Shown here piece after piece: positions 25,436 through 34,333 of a DNA stretch of 64,000 nucleotides. Location: contig WLWQ01000004.1 in assembly GCA_012103535.1 (NCBI GenBank), forward strand, positions 248,001 to 312,000. The letters are read 5' to 3'. The stretch is from Pseudomonadales bacterium (lineage in GTDB: Bacteria; Pseudomonadota; Gammaproteobacteria; Pseudomonadales; Pseudohongiellaceae). The notes under the pieces are model-generated. The model made no database searches, was not told the DNA's origin, and worked only from the letters and a program-made list of their open reading frames with translations. The position numbers were made by a program, and so were the translations under genes. The first letter of the stretch is position 1; each line of letters begins with the position of its first letter.

Positions 25436-26563
25436 ATGAAATCTCCACTTTGCGATCTCCTTGAAATCGAATTTCCCCTCGTTGCGTTTAGTCACTGTCG
25501 TGATGTGGTGGTTGAGGTATCCAAGGCGGGTGGTCTCGGCGTACTCGGTGCCGCACGTTATTCAGTTGAGAGTTTAGAAGTCGAGCTTAATTGGATCGAT
25601 GAGCATATCGAGGGAAAGCCTTATGGGGTTGATCTAATTGCACCTACCAGCATGGCGGTTTCAGAAGATAACGACTCGCCAGATGAGATCCGCAAAATGG
25701 TGCCCGAGGAATACAAGAAATTTGCCAGCGAAATATTGGAGCGCCACGATGTAGATGCTGCCGATGTTTATGCAGAGGCTTATCGACGTAGCTCTTTTCT
25801 AACCGAGGGTAAGGCTGGCAATATTATCGACGTTGCCTTCTCCCACCCGATAAAGCTCATAGCCAATGCCTTGGGAGTACCGCCCCCCTATATGATTGAT
25901 ATTGCCAAACAGCAAGGTGTGGCTACTGCGGCATTAATAGGAACAAAAGAACATGCGTTAAAACAAGTCCAGGCAGGTGTGGATATCATGGTTGCCTCTG
26001 GCACCGAAGCAGGCGGTCATTGTGGCGATGTCTCCACCATGGTGTTAATCCCGGAGGTCTGCAGTGCTTTACAGGGGTCAGGTATACCAGTATTGGCCGC
26101 AGGGGGAATCGTTACCGGTCGACAGATGGCGGCTTGTATGGCGATGGGGGCAGCGGGCGCATGGACTGGCTCGGTGTGGCTTACCAGTGCCGAGTCTGAT
26201 ACGCCGCCAGTGTTGAAAGAAAAAATGCTTAAAGCTTCTTCCCGAGAAACTATCCGGTCTCGCTCGCGAACCGGAAAACATTCCAGACAATTGCGTTCGC
26301 CCTGGACTGATGCCTGGGAATCAGAGACAGCACCAGATCCCTTACCAATGCCGCTGCAATCACAAGTCACTGAAGCACCCCTGGCGCGAGTTACCAAGTT
26401 AGCGGAAGTAGGTCACGAAGGTGCGAACCAGCTTGTGACTTCCTGGGTAGGGCAGGGAGTTGGTTTAATGAGTAGTACGCAATCGGCGAAAGCCATTGTC
26501 TATGAATTCATGCAGGACTATTTAGAAGCCAGTGAGCGCCTCGCCGCCAGCATAAAGGATTAG
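25436..26563 (+). CDS. Nitronate monooxygenase family flavoprotein
   Basis: A 375-residue TIM-barrel FMN enzyme. Landmarks are 'EIEFPLVAFSHC' at the start, 'SGTEAGGHCGDVSTMVLIPEV' in the middle, with the His expected at the active site, and 'PVLAAGGIVTGRQMAACMAMGAAGAWTGS' for phosphate binding, quoted in part as landmarks. The family oxidises alkyl nitronates or acts as an NAD(P)H:quinone reductase. It starts 18 bp after the third ZorAB-operon gene and could be read from the same promoter, but its metabolic role seems unrelated to it. Confidence 0.8.
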   Translation: MKSPLCDLLEIEFPLVAFSHCRDVVVEVSKAGGLGVLGAARYSVESLEVELNWIDEHIEGKPYGVDLIAPTSMAVSEDNDSPDEIRKMVPEEYKKFASEILERHDVDAADVYAEAYRRSSFLTEGKAGNIIDVAFSHPIKLIANALGVPPPYMIDIAKQQGVATAALIGTKEHALKQVQAGVDIMVASGTEAGGHCGDVSTMVLIPEVCSALQGSGIPVLAAGGIVTGRQMAACMAMGAAGAWTGSVWLTSAESDTPPVLKEKMLKASSRETIRSRSRTGKHSRQLRSPWTDAWESETAPDPLPMPLQSQVTEAPLARVTKLAEVGHEGANQLVTSWVGQGVGLMSSTQSAKAIVYEFMQDYLEASERLAASIKD

Positions 26564-26925
26564 TCACTAAGGGCAGTGCCCTGGTGATAACGCAGCACCC
26601 AGCTTCCATTTTTATTTATCCAAAGCGATGCACGACGAGTAAAGCGGTGCAATTCGCTTCCATGATGGGCCGATACGTAGGTGAGTAAATAGAACGAATT
26701 CCCCAGCTGCTGCAGTTCGAAAGCTGAAGAATGAATCTCCGGTAATTCCGCTTCACCCTCCAGCTCCAGCAGAATATCGTCTCGGGTATAACGTTTTCCA
26801 CTCCGACCAATTTCTATGAAATCAGCGTGCAGTAATTCGAGTAGGCGCGAGGGATTATTGCGGGTTGAGTTGAGGTGTAACTCGGTTTCAAGAGAAACGA
26901 GTCGTTCTAGTATTGCGGCGGTCAC
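26560..26925 (-). CDS. DUF4440/NTF2-like small protein
   Basis: A 121-residue protein with the cone-shaped NTF2-like scheme of DUF4440: 'LLELLHADFIEIGRSGKRYTR', then 'ASLWINKNGSWVLRYHQGT' at the end. Such proteins bind or turn over small molecules, and no catalytic residues can be assigned. GTG 26925 lies 1 bp after the stop of the VOC gene, so it is translationally coupled to it. Its 3' end overlaps the nitronate monooxygenase stop by 4 bp. Confidence 0.68.
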   Translation of the reverse strand: MTAAILERLVSLETELHLNSTRNNPSRLLELLHADFIEIGRSGKRYTRDDILLELEGEAELPEIHSSAFELQQLGNSFYLLTYVSAHHGSELHRFTRRASLWINKNGSWVLRYHQGTALSD

Positions 26926-26926
26926 T

Positions 26927-27289
26927 TTAAGGGAGTTGAGTTAGTGAAACCATGCTGCCATCCGGATCTCGACACCAGGCAACTTTGGCCCCATCGGGAG
27001 TGGTCCAGACGCCGGACGCATCCTGTTCTAGAAATTCGAATTGCTCAAGTTCAATACCTTTGTTGTTGAGCTTGGTAATTGCATCTGCCATGTCGGTAAC
27101 TTCAAAGCCCAGGGTAGTGTAGGGCACGCTAACCACTTCTTCTACTTTTTGGATTCGCAGCGTGATTCCTTCAGTTTCAAAGACAATTGCGTAGGGAGCC
27201 TCTGAGGTAAAGTTCAAACCAAGAACGTTTTCATAGAAATTGCGACTTGCATCGGGATTTGCTGTGGCAGCAAAGAGTATGGGTTTCAT
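26927..27289 (-). CDS. VOC (glyoxalase/bleomycin resistance) family protein
   Basis: A 120-residue protein with two beta-alpha-beta-beta-beta units. 'FAATANPDASRNFYENVLGL' and 'LGFEVTDMADAITKLNNKG' are typical, as is the closing 'WCRDPDGSMVSLTQ'. VOC proteins bind a metal and act on small electrophiles or dioxygen substrates; the specificity is unknown. It lies 39 bp downstream of the M20 peptidase on the same strand. Confidence 0.75.
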   Translation of the reverse strand: MKPILFAATANPDASRNFYENVLGLNFTSEAPYAIVFETEGITLRIQKVEEVVSVPYTTLGFEVTDMADAITKLNNKGIELEQFEFLEQDASGVWTTPDGAKVAWCRDPDGSMVSLTQLP

Positions 27290-27328
27290 GTTTTGGTACT
27301 CCGTCTACTACCGAGAATAAATGTTTTT

Positions 27329-28666
27329 TTAGTCGCCCAGTTCCTCGAGTACTGGTTCTGTAACTCCGTCAATGCCTACCAGGGAAAGCGTTACCAGGAG
27401 TGCGGTCTGTGGACCTAAGTGAGAGTTAATCGGAATAAACCATTCGCCAGGTGAATGGGAACCACCGCCATTGCCGCCTCCAGCGATTGTAATGGCCGGA
27501 ATGTCTAGTGACATTGGTACATTAGAGTCGGTGCTCGATATACCGAGTTCCTGCAATTCGACTCCCACTTCGTCAAAGGCCAGGGCAGCTACCTGGACGA
27601 TAGGACTCTCTGTTGGGGTACGTCCAACCGGGCGATCTCCAATCAAATTAAAATCGACTGAAATTTCGCCGTTGTTCCAGCGCCTGTTCTCTTCTGCCAC
27701 TGCTTCCAATGCAGCTGCCTTGGCGCGCTGCTCTAATCGTGCCAGTTCTTCGCGATCATTAGAGCGCATGTCGATGGCGAATATTGCATCGGCAGCGATG
27801 GAGTTTACCGACGTGCCGCCTTCGACTGTGCCGACCGTAAAGGTAGTTTTTGGAAAACTTGGTGTTTCAAATTCAGAGATTTTTGCAATGGCTCTACCCA
27901 TAGCGTGTACGGCGCTGGCAAGACCGAAGGCGCCGAAAGAGTGTCCCCCTGGGCCTTTAAAGTGAAATTCAAAGCGACGACTGCCGGTGCCACCCGTGGT
28001 GATTCTGCGCAGGCGCACTCCATCTACCGAAACGAAGCCATCGATATTGGGATGGTCGCGAAAAATTGCTTTGATACCGCGTAAATCACCGCGTCCTTCT
28101 TCGCCAACGTTGCCGCTAAAAACAATATCCCCCACGGTTTCGATGCCACTGTCATTAAGCGCACTTATCAATGAGAGCAGGACCGCCAGCCCGCGAGTAT
28201 CGTCTCCTATACCAGGGGCATAGTACCTTCCTGCCCGTAACTCGACTGTAGTATCGACACCTTCTGGGAACACCGTATCCAGATGCGCAGCGATCAAGAA
28301 TGTTGGGCCATCTCCAGTACCTCGGCGAATGCCAATCACATTACCTTCTGCATCTATATAGGCATCCGCTAAACCTCGTTCGCGCATTTTTTGCAGATAG
28401 TATTCGGCCCTGACTTCTTCTTTAAAAGGAGGGGCAGGTATTTCAGTGAGGCGAAATTGTTCCTGCACGTTGAACGGTTCAGTGTCGAGAATATAACGCA
28501 GTGCAGCGCGCACTTGATTGTCTTCGCTAACTTGAAGAAAAGAAGATCGAATACTTTCATTAATGGGCACGATATCTTGTTGCGCCGAACTCGCACTTAT
28601 AAAAAATGCAATAACTGCTGCGCAGTGCCAATAAAGGATCGTTCTAGTTATCTTAACCACTAGCAT
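27329..28666 (-). CDS. M20 family metallopeptidase, exported
   Basis: A 445-residue protein with a signal peptide ending near 'SASSA'. Di-zinc ligands of the M20 family are visible: His in 'IAAHLDTV', the bridging Asp in 'GIGDDTRG', catalytic Glu pair in 'NVGEEGRGD', and a C-terminal His in 'GGGSHSPGEWF'. The lid domain includes 'FKGPGGHSFG'. It should cleave a peptide or N-acyl amino acid in the periplasm. The most similar types are tripeptidase T or carboxypeptidase G2-like. It probably leads the unit with the VOC and DUF4440 genes. Confidence 0.85.
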   Translation of the reverse strand: MLVVKITRTILYWHCAAVIAFFISASSAQQDIVPINESIRSSFLQVSEDNQVRAALRYILDTEPFNVQEQFRLTEIPAPPFKEEVRAEYYLQKMRERGLADAYIDAEGNVIGIRRGTGDGPTFLIAAHLDTVFPEGVDTTVELRAGRYYAPGIGDDTRGLAVLLSLISALNDSGIETVGDIVFSGNVGEEGRGDLRGIKAIFRDHPNIDGFVSVDGVRLRRITTGGTGSRRFEFHFKGPGGHSFGAFGLASAVHAMGRAIAKISEFETPSFPKTTFTVGTVEGGTSVNSIAADAIFAIDMRSNDREELARLEQRAKAAALEAVAEENRRWNNGEISVDFNLIGDRPVGRTPTESPIVQVAALAFDEVGVELQELGISSTDSNVPMSLDIPAITIAGGGNGGGSHSPGEWFIPINSHLGPQTALLVTLSLVGIDGVTEPVLEELGD

Positions 28667-28702
28667 TTACATTTTCCCAGAAATAAAACTGTGATGGAGG
28701 AG

Positions 28703-29269
28703 CTACAATAAGCGCATGCGCCAGCCACGTCCGCCGGATCGAAGACTGCGGCGTTCGCGCATTCGCGAGTGCAAGACAGCTCTCTTATCGGCTATCCAAT
28801 CCTCGCGACCAACATGAGGATCCTGGCCTTTATTGCGGCGTCTGTTTTCTTCCGCAATACGAAATTGGCAAAATTCCTGATACATGCGAATTTCCATGCG
28901 CAATTCCTGAATAACGATTTCAGCATAAATGGCATCATCGAGAAATCCGATACCTGGAATATGGTCAGGAATGACATCTTCTGGATCGACAAAATAGTAA
29001 AGCGCGCTGCAAATACTATTACGCTCGTCATCGCTTAGCTGCCATTCTTCATCGCGTATCATGTTAAGCAATATTTGTAACTTGAGCAGGCGGTCAGAAA
29101 TAAAAGGTGGCAATTCGACGGCGCGTGCTTGTTCGATTGCAGCGGCAGCCGCTTCTTCAACTCGCTTCGCTTCTTCTGCATCTTTAATAGCGAGCTTACC
29201 TTTGTCGATGCTTTCCTGAAATTTCTCCAAGTCTTCATCACTTAAAGTGATGGTGATATCCACAGACAT
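28703..29269 (-). CDS. DUF1232 (YkvA-like) protein
   Basis: A 188-residue protein. A charged helical N-terminus ('DLEKFQESIDKGKLAIKDAEEAK') leads to the DUF1232 core 'YYFVDPEDVIPDHIPGIGFLDDA', where the D-x-I-P-D motif is diagnostic. The function of DUF1232 is unknown. A paralogue of nearly equal length with the same core lies at 41605-42168, and both begin behind an AAGGA ribosome site. The C-terminus is Arg-rich. Confidence 0.75.
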   Translation of the reverse strand: MSVDITITLSDEDLEKFQESIDKGKLAIKDAEEAKRVEEAAAAAIEQARAVELPPFISDRLLKLQILLNMIRDEEWQLSDDERNSICSALYYFVDPEDVIPDHIPGIGFLDDAIYAEIVIQELRMEIRMYQEFCQFRIAEENRRRNKGQDPHVGREDWIADKRAVLHSRMRERRSLRSGGRGWRMRLL

Positions 29270-29563
29270 TGTTCTCGTCCTTACTTTTAATTTTTATTGT
29301 TACTACGAGCGGCAAAAAGCGCGCCTTATTTTTTGTGCAGGGCTTTATTCTGCAACTTTCCAAATTCGGCTCGGCTAGGGCCGTTGAGCCTCTGTAACAC
29401 AGCTGATTCAGAGCATACAAGTTAGATATAGTGCACGTGTCCGCCGGATTCTTCAACAATACTTTGCGGCTTTTCGACGAGCAGAGGGTCGACAGATTTT
29501 TCCAGGTGAAATGTAAAAATAAGATTGTCGTGTCTCGGCAGCATTACGAAAAGCTGCGAGCTT
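29270..29563. other. Intergenic region without a recognised gene
   Basis: This 294-bp gap lies between two minus-strand genes. Apart from a short imperfect hairpin around 29310-29330 (GGC...GCC near a T run), I see no gene, repeat or RNA in it. Short frames here lack ribosome sites. Confidence 0.4.
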
Positions 29564-30112
29564 TTATTGCATGCGGACCAGAAGCAGGCTGTCAAACAAT
29601 TGATCTTTGTCCGCTGCGCTCACTTGTTCACTATCGATGATCTGGTGAAAGAGTGAGCGCCGGTTCTCTTCGATGATATTTCCATCGGACAGGAAATTCG
29701 CCAGGGTCGCTACTATCTGATCACCCAGGGTGGTGAGAGCTGGTCTAATTTCTGTGACTAGATCCGGTGCCGAATGATTTACCGGTTCACTAATCCAATC
29801 GGCAAGGCTTCGATACTGGATAGCTTTCGCTACCTCTATTTGTGTACTAAAAAACGACTCTATCGATGAGCCCGCGAGTCCGATAGATTCCGCAGCAGCT
29901 ACAGCATTTTCTACAACGACTTGCTCTCTGGCTAGATCTTCCACCGGAAGCTGATTCTGAGACTTGTAGAGGGCAACATCTTCCATATAAGCAAGGCGCT
30001 CATTGATCAACTGAAATATTTCAGTTTCTTGTGCGTGTACAACACTTGCAAGACTTAAGAATAGAAACCCCAGGGCACTGAGAAGCCAGGCTTGGTAGTA
30101 GTTAATTTTCAT
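29564..30112 (-). CDS. Secreted AroQ-type chorismate mutase
   Basis: A 182-residue protein with a signal peptide ending 'VVHAQ'. The all-helical AroQ gamma pattern is present: 'INERLAYMEDVALYKSQNQ', 'VEDLAREQVVVENA' and 'FFSTQIEVAKAIQYR'. These carry the Arg, Lys and Glu residues that hold chorismate. Exported forms (star-AroQ) occur in Gram-negative bacteria and convert chorismate to prephenate outside the cytoplasm for unknown reasons. No aromatic pathway gene is nearby. Confidence 0.8.
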   Translation of the reverse strand: MKINYYQAWLLSALGFLFLSLASVVHAQETEIFQLINERLAYMEDVALYKSQNQLPVEDLAREQVVVENAVAAAESIGLAGSSIESFFSTQIEVAKAIQYRSLADWISEPVNHSAPDLVTEIRPALTTLGDQIVATLANFLSDGNIIEENRRSLFHQIIDSEQVSAADKDQLFDSLLLVRMQ

Positions 30113-30156
30113 TGGATGGTAAATAATAGTCTTCCTGGTTTACGCCATTATAGCGA

Positions 30157-31824
30157 TTGCTGACAGTGACAATAAAAAGAATCCGTATCGGTTTAATCTT
30201 TTGCGTACCTTTCTTGATAGGAACCTGTGCCAGTGAATATGTGACATCGGAACCTGGGCCGGTGATTCCAGTGCGACCTAATATTCTTTGGATCGTGGCC
30301 GAAGATCTCAGTCCGATTATTCCACCTTACGGTGACTATACAGTAGAAACGCCAAATCTTAGTCGCCTGGCTGCGGAAGGTGTTCGCTATAGCAGTGTAT
30401 TTTCGACTTCTGGCGTTTGTGCGCCAAGCCGGGCGACCATTGCTTTGGGTACCTATCAGAATAGAGTTGGCGCGCAGCACATGCGTACCCTCAGGCCCAG
30501 TACCGTCGCTCCCTATCCATATGGCGTTACTAGTTATGAGGCGCTTCCTCCTCCTGCAGCTAAAATGCACAGCCAATATTTCCGTGAGGCGGGATACTAC
30601 ACTTCAAACAATGCCAAAGAAGATTACCAGTTTCGTAAACCATTAACCGCCTGGGATGAAAGCAGTGGCAATGCTCATTGGCGCAATAGGGCGCCAGGTC
30701 AACCATTTTTCTCGATATTTAACTTAGGTATAACTCATGAATCGCAGGTTTGGGCTCAACAGGAGAATCCACTACTAGTTCCTGAGAATCTGGACGTTCC
30801 AGTACCGCCCTATTTGCCATCTACAGAGCTAGCCCTAAGAGATATTCGTCAGGTGTACAGCAACATTGTTGCCATGGATCGCCAGGTAGGGGAGATACTG
30901 CAACAACTGGAAGAAGATGGTCTGCAAGATAATACGCTGGTCTTTTTTTACAGTGATCACGGTGGTCCCTTGCCCCGGCAGAAGCGCTTACTCTATGACT
31001 CGGGAATACATCTTCCCATGATTGTTCGTTTTCCAGATGGTTGGCGGGCAGGTGAAGTCGACGATCAACTTATCAGCTTCGTCGATTTTAAATCTACTGC
31101 ATTATCGCTGGCCGGAATCCAGCCTCCAGATTACGTCGATGGTCGTGCTTTTCTGGGGGAATTTGTGAATTCGCCAGAGAGGGCTTACATCCATGCCGCA
31201 GCAGACAGGTTAGATGCTCAGTACGATACGATTCGCGCGGTTCGGGATTCCCGTTACAAATATCTGCGCAATTACAATGTGGATCGATCCTATTATCTGG
31301 CGTTGCCATACCGAGAACAGATGGCAATCATGCAGGAACTATTACGACTTAATGAAGCAGGAGAGTTAAACGACATTCAGGCGCAATGGTTTCGCTATCA
31401 GAAGCCTCCCGAAGAATTGTTTGATACAGAAATTGATCCACATGAATTGAACAACCTGGCGCAGGATCCGATCTATCGGAACAAACTGGATGAGCTAAGT
31501 AGTGAATTGGATGCTTGGCTCGACAATATAAATGACTTGGGGCTGATTCCGGAGGCCGAATTGATCGAACAATTCTGGCCTGGCGGCGTTAAACCTGTTT
31601 CCCAAATCCCTGTCGTTTCGCAGCGGCAAGGAATGATTCATTTAAGCAGCGCAACAGAAGGTGCGAACATTGCCTATCAAGTATTATCCGGGGATCAACA
31701 ATTGGCTGATAACTGGCAGGTATACACCGGACCAATGCGACTATCACCAACCCAAAGACTTGTGGCATTAGCCCATAGAATTGGTTATGCGCCGAGTGAG
31801 CAACTTAGCTTTCAAGCGAATTGA
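30157..31824 (+). CDS. Sulfatase (formylglycine-dependent)
   Basis: A 555-residue alkaline-phosphatase-superfamily enzyme with an N-terminal export segment. 'RPNILWIVAEDLSP' provides metal ligands, and Cys88-Ala-Pro-Ser-Arg92 is the C-x-P-x-R motif modified to formylglycine. 'FYSDHGGPLPRQKRLLYDSG' supplies the second metal site. 'PPEELFDTEIDPHELNNLA' is the usual C-terminal block of choline-sulfatase/arylsulfatase types. The start TTG 30157 is uncertain; an in-frame GTG lies three codons later. It should remove sulfate esters from an external substrate. The maturase is not in the window. Confidence 0.88.
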   Translation: MLTVTIKRIRIGLIFCVPFLIGTCASEYVTSEPGPVIPVRPNILWIVAEDLSPIIPPYGDYTVETPNLSRLAAEGVRYSSVFSTSGVCAPSRATIALGTYQNRVGAQHMRTLRPSTVAPYPYGVTSYEALPPPAAKMHSQYFREAGYYTSNNAKEDYQFRKPLTAWDESSGNAHWRNRAPGQPFFSIFNLGITHESQVWAQQENPLLVPENLDVPVPPYLPSTELALRDIRQVYSNIVAMDRQVGEILQQLEEDGLQDNTLVFFYSDHGGPLPRQKRLLYDSGIHLPMIVRFPDGWRAGEVDDQLISFVDFKSTALSLAGIQPPDYVDGRAFLGEFVNSPERAYIHAAADRLDAQYDTIRAVRDSRYKYLRNYNVDRSYYLALPYREQMAIMQELLRLNEAGELNDIQAQWFRYQKPPEELFDTEIDPHELNNLAQDPIYRNKLDELSSELDAWLDNINDLGLIPEAELIEQFWPGGVKPVSQIPVVSQRQGMIHLSSATEGANIAYQVLSGDQQLADNWQVYTGPMRLSPTQRLVALAHRIGYAPSEQLSFQAN

Positions 31825-31837
31825 GGTTTGTCAGCGC

Positions 31838-33697
31838 TTATTGGGTAACGGAGTCGATTGCGTCTTTGAGATTATCTAGTTTGAAAGGCTTGTTGAGTTT
31901 ACCGTTCACTCTGCTTGGCAGTTCATCTTTCAGGTCATAGAGGCCGGTCATCAATAATACCGGACCGTCGAAGGCTAACTGTTCAACAAATTCGAATCCT
32001 GATATTCCATTCATTCGATAGTCAGTAATCAGCAAGTCGTATTCGTTCATGTCCTGCTTCAGTGCGTCCATTGGATTGTTAAAACAGGCCGATTGGTGGC
32101 CAAGATAATCCAGCATTACCTTGCTGACATCCAATATTGCGGCATCGTCGTCGACAACCATTATCCTTAGCGGATTCTCATTAATAATAGTGCTATTTGC
32201 ATCTGCTGTTTCGCTACAAATTGGATTGCTCAGTGGCAACATGACGGTGAAAAGAGAACCTTCGCCTAACTCAGATTGTACCGTTATGGTGCCGCCGCAA
32301 GTAGCCACTGCTTCTTTTACCATCATCAGGCCCAAGCCAGTACCTTCTTCCGGGGCCTTGGTGGTATAGAAGGCTTCGAAAATTGTTTCGATGTTATTTG
32401 CCGGAATACCACTACCTGTATCTTTTATGCGCAGGCAAATATGAGTGTCGTTAGGGTTGTCTAAATTTATGTTTATATCGCCACCACAATCCTGCATGGC
32501 ATCGCCAGCATTGCTGATCAAATTTAGGATCAATAATTGAATACTCGCCTCAACACCTTCAACCAGATCGTTTTCAATATTAACTTTGGTTTTTAAAGAC
32601 ACATTGGGCGGTAATGATCCCTGTACAAATTGCACAGCGTCCCGCAGGACTTTTTCGATACTGACTTCAGATTTCTCAGTTATCTGTGCACTACTGAATT
32701 GCAGTAGCTGTTCGATGAGCTCTTTCGCCCTTTCGGCGGCTGCATGAATGACTTCAGTCGCTTTGGAAGTATCGGCACCGCCTTGCATTACCATGTCCGC
32801 ACTACCAAGAATAGGAGTCAATAAATTGTTAAGGTCGTGGGCAATTCCACCTGCCAATGTGCCAATCGTCTTTAGCCTGTCTGAATCTGCCGAGCGTCTG
32901 CTGGTTTCTCGTATGCCGCTAATATCCTTAATCGTAGCTACAAAAATTTGCTTACCTTCTGAATCTTTTGCAACAAAGGGTGAAACGATTACAGGAAATC
33001 GTTTGCCGCTTTTGTGACAAAAAATAAGTTCGACGTCTTTGTAATCTGAAGAATCTACTTGAGTCAGGGATAAAATATAATCTTGGTGTTCTTCCGGCCA
33101 ATAGGGATGTGGGATGCCCACACCGATGAGCTCTTCCTCGCTATATCCTGTCATTTTGCAAAAAGCTTCATTGACTCGAATATGCCTGAATTGGCCATCG
33201 ATCACCGACAATCCATCTTGAATAGAATCCAATAGAAGGGAAGAAAGTTCCTGATAATGTCGCTGCGCCGATTCGGCGGTGATGCGGTCCGTAATATCCC
33301 GCATGAAACAATAGTGGCCACTATGGTTTCCGTCATTGTCGGTAGTTTTAACCAACAGGATATGTTTATGGAATATTGATCCGTCTTTACGTAAAGCCGG
33401 CGATTCATGCACTACCCGGCCTTCTTCCAGCATTTTTAAATAGGCCTGCTCCCCCTTGGGAATTGCATCTGGTGGCAGGGTGACCGACCAGGATTGACCT
33501 TCGAGCTCTCTGGGTTCGTAACCCAGCATAGATGAATAACTACTTCGTACCTGGCGGAAAATGCCGAAAGCATCCACCCAGGAAATCCCGGTCATGGAAT
33601 TATCGATAGCAATTTGGAGTTCTTCCACCGTAGCTTCGGTGGTGTACCCATTTTCAGACCTAATAGGCTGTCTACTTTTTGGCAGAACCTGACCCAC
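31838..33697 (-). CDS. Hybrid histidine kinase, PAS-PAS-HisKA-HATPase-REC
   Basis: A soluble 619-residue sensor. Two PAS domains lie at about 25-150 and 155-275 ('FMRDITDRI' and 'ATIKDISGI' end each PAC). The H-box 'AGGIAHDLNNLL' follows near 285, then the ATPase motifs 'NLISNAGDAM', 'IKDTGSGIP' and 'GTGLGLMM'. A receiver domain at about 500-619 has its Asp in 'LLITDYRM'. There are no membrane helices, so it senses a cytoplasmic cue. The start is GTG 33697. No separate response regulator is adjacent. Confidence 0.9.
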   Translation of the reverse strand: MGQVLPKSRQPIRSENGYTTEATVEELQIAIDNSMTGISWVDAFGIFRQVRSSYSSMLGYEPRELEGQSWSVTLPPDAIPKGEQAYLKMLEEGRVVHESPALRKDGSIFHKHILLVKTTDNDGNHSGHYCFMRDITDRITAESAQRHYQELSSLLLDSIQDGLSVIDGQFRHIRVNEAFCKMTGYSEEELIGVGIPHPYWPEEHQDYILSLTQVDSSDYKDVELIFCHKSGKRFPVIVSPFVAKDSEGKQIFVATIKDISGIRETSRRSADSDRLKTIGTLAGGIAHDLNNLLTPILGSADMVMQGGADTSKATEVIHAAAERAKELIEQLLQFSSAQITEKSEVSIEKVLRDAVQFVQGSLPPNVSLKTKVNIENDLVEGVEASIQLLILNLISNAGDAMQDCGGDININLDNPNDTHICLRIKDTGSGIPANNIETIFEAFYTTKAPEEGTGLGLMMVKEAVATCGGTITVQSELGEGSLFTVMLPLSNPICSETADANSTIINENPLRIMVVDDDAAILDVSKVMLDYLGHQSACFNNPMDALKQDMNEYDLLITDYRMNGISGFEFVEQLAFDGPVLLMTGLYDLKDELPSRVNGKLNKPFKLDNLKDAIDSVTQ

Positions 33698-33770
33698 AAC
33701 TTCTCCGAGTTTTGTTCAGTAAAGACAATATAGTTCAGATCCCGGGAATTACCAGGGAAATCGGTGTTAG

Positions 33771-33810
33771 GCTAGGTTTCTGAGGTTCTAGCTAAGTTTC
33801 TGAGGTCCTA
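33771..33810. repeat. Tandem 20-bp repeat across a stop codon
   Basis: Two adjacent 20-bp copies (33771-33790 and 33791-33810) differ at two positions. The upstream coding copy encodes the final residues R-T-S-E-T and stop of the CDP-alcohol transferase; the second copy repeats the same tail and stop just beyond. Confidence 0.8.
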
Positions 33811-34331
33811 AGAGGAGCGATAGTCCGGTCGAAGATTGACAGAATTGTGGATACGAGCAAAAGCCAGGCAATTACCGAGGCAGCCGTCTCCAACACATCG
33901 CTGACATCCTGGCCTAATCCCAAGCGGGCGCAGGCAATGATAAGCAGGGGGGCAAAATAGAAAATACCGTTCCAGCGCCCGAGAATGCTCATTCTCAGGT
34001 CTTTCTGGTGGAATAAATAGTGGGAATCCAGCACGTATTGAGAGAAGGCGATGACGATTAAGGCTGGCAAATAAGGATTAGTAACGCCCGCCAGGGCACA
34101 GCCGGCCAGTCCCGTGGTGACAAAGAGAAAGTCGGTGCCGTGATCGAAGAGCTGGCCTTTAGCGGAGGCAGTATTGGTGGCACGGGCTACTTTGCCATCG
34201 AAATAATCCGTAGCTATTGCCAGCAGAATTAGCAGCAGCAACAGCCAGCCCGGTAGCAAGGACTCGTCGGCGAAACTCCAGGCAACTGGGATAACCAGCA
34301 ACAAACGTATTGCCGTGAGCAAGTTTGCCAT
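33792..34331 (-). CDS. CDP-alcohol phosphatidyltransferase family protein
   Basis: A 179-residue membrane protein with about five helices. The family motif D-x2-D-G-x2-A-R-x8-G-x3-D-x3-D is perfect: Asp42, Asp45, Gly46, Ala49, Arg50, Gly59, Asp63 and Asp67. It condenses CDP-diacylglycerol (or another CDP-alcohol) with an alcohol to make a phospholipid headgroup or similar. The start is 2 bp after the stop of the preceding membrane protein, so three minus-strand genes (36233 to 33792) form one unit. The 3' end is partly duplicated (see the repeat). Confidence 0.87.
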   Translation of the reverse strand: MANLLTAIRLLLVIPVAWSFADESLLPGWLLLLLILLAIATDYFDGKVARATNTASAKGQLFDHGTDFLFVTTGLAGCALAGVTNPYLPALIVIAFSQYVLDSHYLFHQKDLRMSILGRWNGIFYFAPLLIIACARLGLGQDVSDVLETAASVIAWLLLVSTILSIFDRTIAPLRTSET

Positions 34332-34333
34332 CT

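Noticed and set aside
27471..27965. A 164-codon open frame on the + strand
   Set aside because: It is fully antisense to the M20 peptidase, has no ribosome site and reads as low-complexity Ser/Pro/Ala, so it is a shadow of the real gene.
29431..29640. A 69-codon + strand frame in the intergenic region
   Set aside because: It runs into the antisense of the chorismate mutase gene, has no ribosome site and no recognisable motif.
30157..30240. Sulfatase as a lipoprotein (Cys24)
   Set aside because: The residue before the Cys is Thr, which does not fit a lipobox, so only a general export signal is claimed.
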